Below, in pieces: positions 15,180 through 15,947 of a stretch of 15,947 bases of DNA. Under the pieces are notes generated by a model that was not told where the DNA came from, did not search any database, and saw only the letters and a program-made list of their open reading frames with translations. This stretch comes from JBCBRD01 sp039819785 (GTDB taxonomy: Bacteria; Pseudomonadota; Alphaproteobacteria; Rhizobiales; Hyphomicrobiaceae): the NCBI GenBank assembly GCA_039819785.1, contig JBCBRH010000056.1:1-15947 (forward strand), given 5' to 3'. The position numbers and the translations under genes were made by a program. Positions within the stretch are counted from its first letter, which is position 1. Every line of letters begins with the position of its first letter.

Positions 15180-15947
15180 CTACTGAGCTGCGAGGCAAAC
15201 GTCGCTGAGACCATCGGTCGATTCGGCTGGGTCTGTCATGTACGCATAGGCGAAGATGCTGTGCCAGCAAGTTACCTGATCGCCGGCTTTGCTGTGCCAG
15301 TTCTCCAGCTGTGGCCAATCGAACGACGAGACCCGGAAGACATCGCCGACATGCACGTACGGTGTGAGCCTGGTGCTCGGCGGCACAGCCGTCACCAGAT
15401 CGACAAGATTGCAGACCCGATCGATCCGGCCCACCGCGTCCGCCAGCCGCGCAAATCCTTTGTTGCCGACGCGGGGTGACGCCAACGTGACGATGCGGAT
15501 CCGTTCGCCGTCAGCGGGCGACATCAGCGCCGCATCGACACCGGCGAGCGTGGCAAGGGCGGCGCCCAGGCTGTGGCCGATGAAGGTGACATCGCGCCCG
15601 ATGATAAGATCCCCGAGCCCCTCAGCAAACGAGATGCGCGCGCCATCCGAAACGCGGGTCATTTCGAAGCTTTCGTAAATCTTCATGAAGCCGTTGTGGA
15701 CCAGAGCGCGGGACCGGATCGGCTGCTGCGCAATGCTGGGAAACGGACGCCTGATCCGGCTTCTCAGAAAGGGCCGGAGCCGAGCCTGAATGTTGCGGAT
15801 CCACTCGTTGGGCTCCAGCGTGCCCCGCAGGATGACCACCCGCCGGTTCAACGAGGGATCGTCGGCGACGACACCGTAGAAAGTGCGCGTATCCCGGGCC
15901 TTGCTCCGCCCCAGGCGTTCGTGCCGGCCTGGGTCGCCATAGATCAG
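15180..15947 (-). CDS. class 3 lipase, 5' end cut off by the window edge
   Basis: At least 255 codons of an alpha/beta-hydrolase of the Lipase_3 family, read leftward. The nucleophile elbow GHSLGAALATLAG contains the catalytic Ser. The Asp is probably in NLVDLVTAVPP and the His in CWHS near the end. A beta-strand segment RRVVILRGTLEPNEW precedes them, matching the family's VVAFRGT strand. The first possible TTG start falls inside this strand, and the frame stays open without a stop to base 15947 (residues such as RTFYGVVADD). The true start therefore lies outside the window. The stop is TAG at 15182-15180. It should hydrolyse acylglycerols or similar esters; the substrate is unknown. It converges on the plus-strand detoxification operon. 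Confidence 0.85.
   Translation of the reverse strand: MIYGDPGRHERLGRSKARDTRTFYGVVADDPSLNRRVVILRGTLEPNEWIRNIQARLRPFLRSRIRRPFPSIAQQPIRSRALVHNGFMKIYESFEMTRVSDGARISFAEGLGDLIIGRDVTFIGHSLGAALATLAGVDAALMSPADGERIRIVTLASPRVGNKGFARLADAVGRIDRVCNLVDLVTAVPPSTRLTPYVHVGDVFRVSSFDWPQLENWHSKAGDQVTCWHSIFAYAYMTDPAESTDGLSDVCLAAQ

Overview
The window reads as accessory chromosome of an alphaproteobacterium (inference from moderately high GC coding DNA, strong AAGGAG-type ribosome sites, and the mix of families present; Hyphomicrobiales or Rhodobacterales seem most likely, and nothing here fixes the genus). There are no rRNA or tRNA genes, no CRISPR array and no complete insertion sequence.

Left block, minus strand, 7385 down to 254: a tightly packed run of six genes read leftward. 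In order they are a lipoprotein membrane-fusion adaptor, an inner-membrane RND pump of 1024 aa, a small potassium-channel-like protein, an AraC-type regulator, a patatin-like phospholipase lipoprotein, and a 36-aa single-span membrane microprotein. Gaps are 5, 54, 31, 4 and 18 bases. In front of the adaptor gene lie two 16-bp direct repeats exactly 21 bp apart, the classical arrangement of AraC-family half-sites, so the regulator inside the operon probably controls the operon. No outer-membrane TolC-type channel gene is present, so the pump would have to use one encoded elsewhere. A divergent gene at 7660 encodes a small four-span membrane protein.

Middle, 8089 to 9933: an AT-richer island. 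It holds a cysteine-rich lipoprotein gene of unknown function interrupted by a 13-base G tract (a possible phase-variation switch) and a downstream ORF of 42 to 58 aa. Next to it is about 800 bases without a convincing gene, carrying a perfect 21-bp direct repeat.

Right block, 9934 to 14692: a LysR-type regulator (minus) diverges from four plus-strand genes. These encode an NTF2-like DUF1348 protein, a glutathione S-transferase, a flavin oxidoreductase that fuses a pyridoxamine-phosphate-oxidase-like domain to a ferredoxin-reductase-like module, and a UlaG-like metallo-beta-lactamase-fold hydrolase. The set looks like a LysR-controlled detoxification or electrophile-response operon. After about 490 bases with no recognisable intact gene, a class 3 lipase gene on the minus strand runs off the right edge.

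The most interesting candidate for an undescribed system is the left operon: an efflux pump bundled with a potassium channel, an envelope phospholipase lipoprotein and a microprotein under one AraC-type switch.
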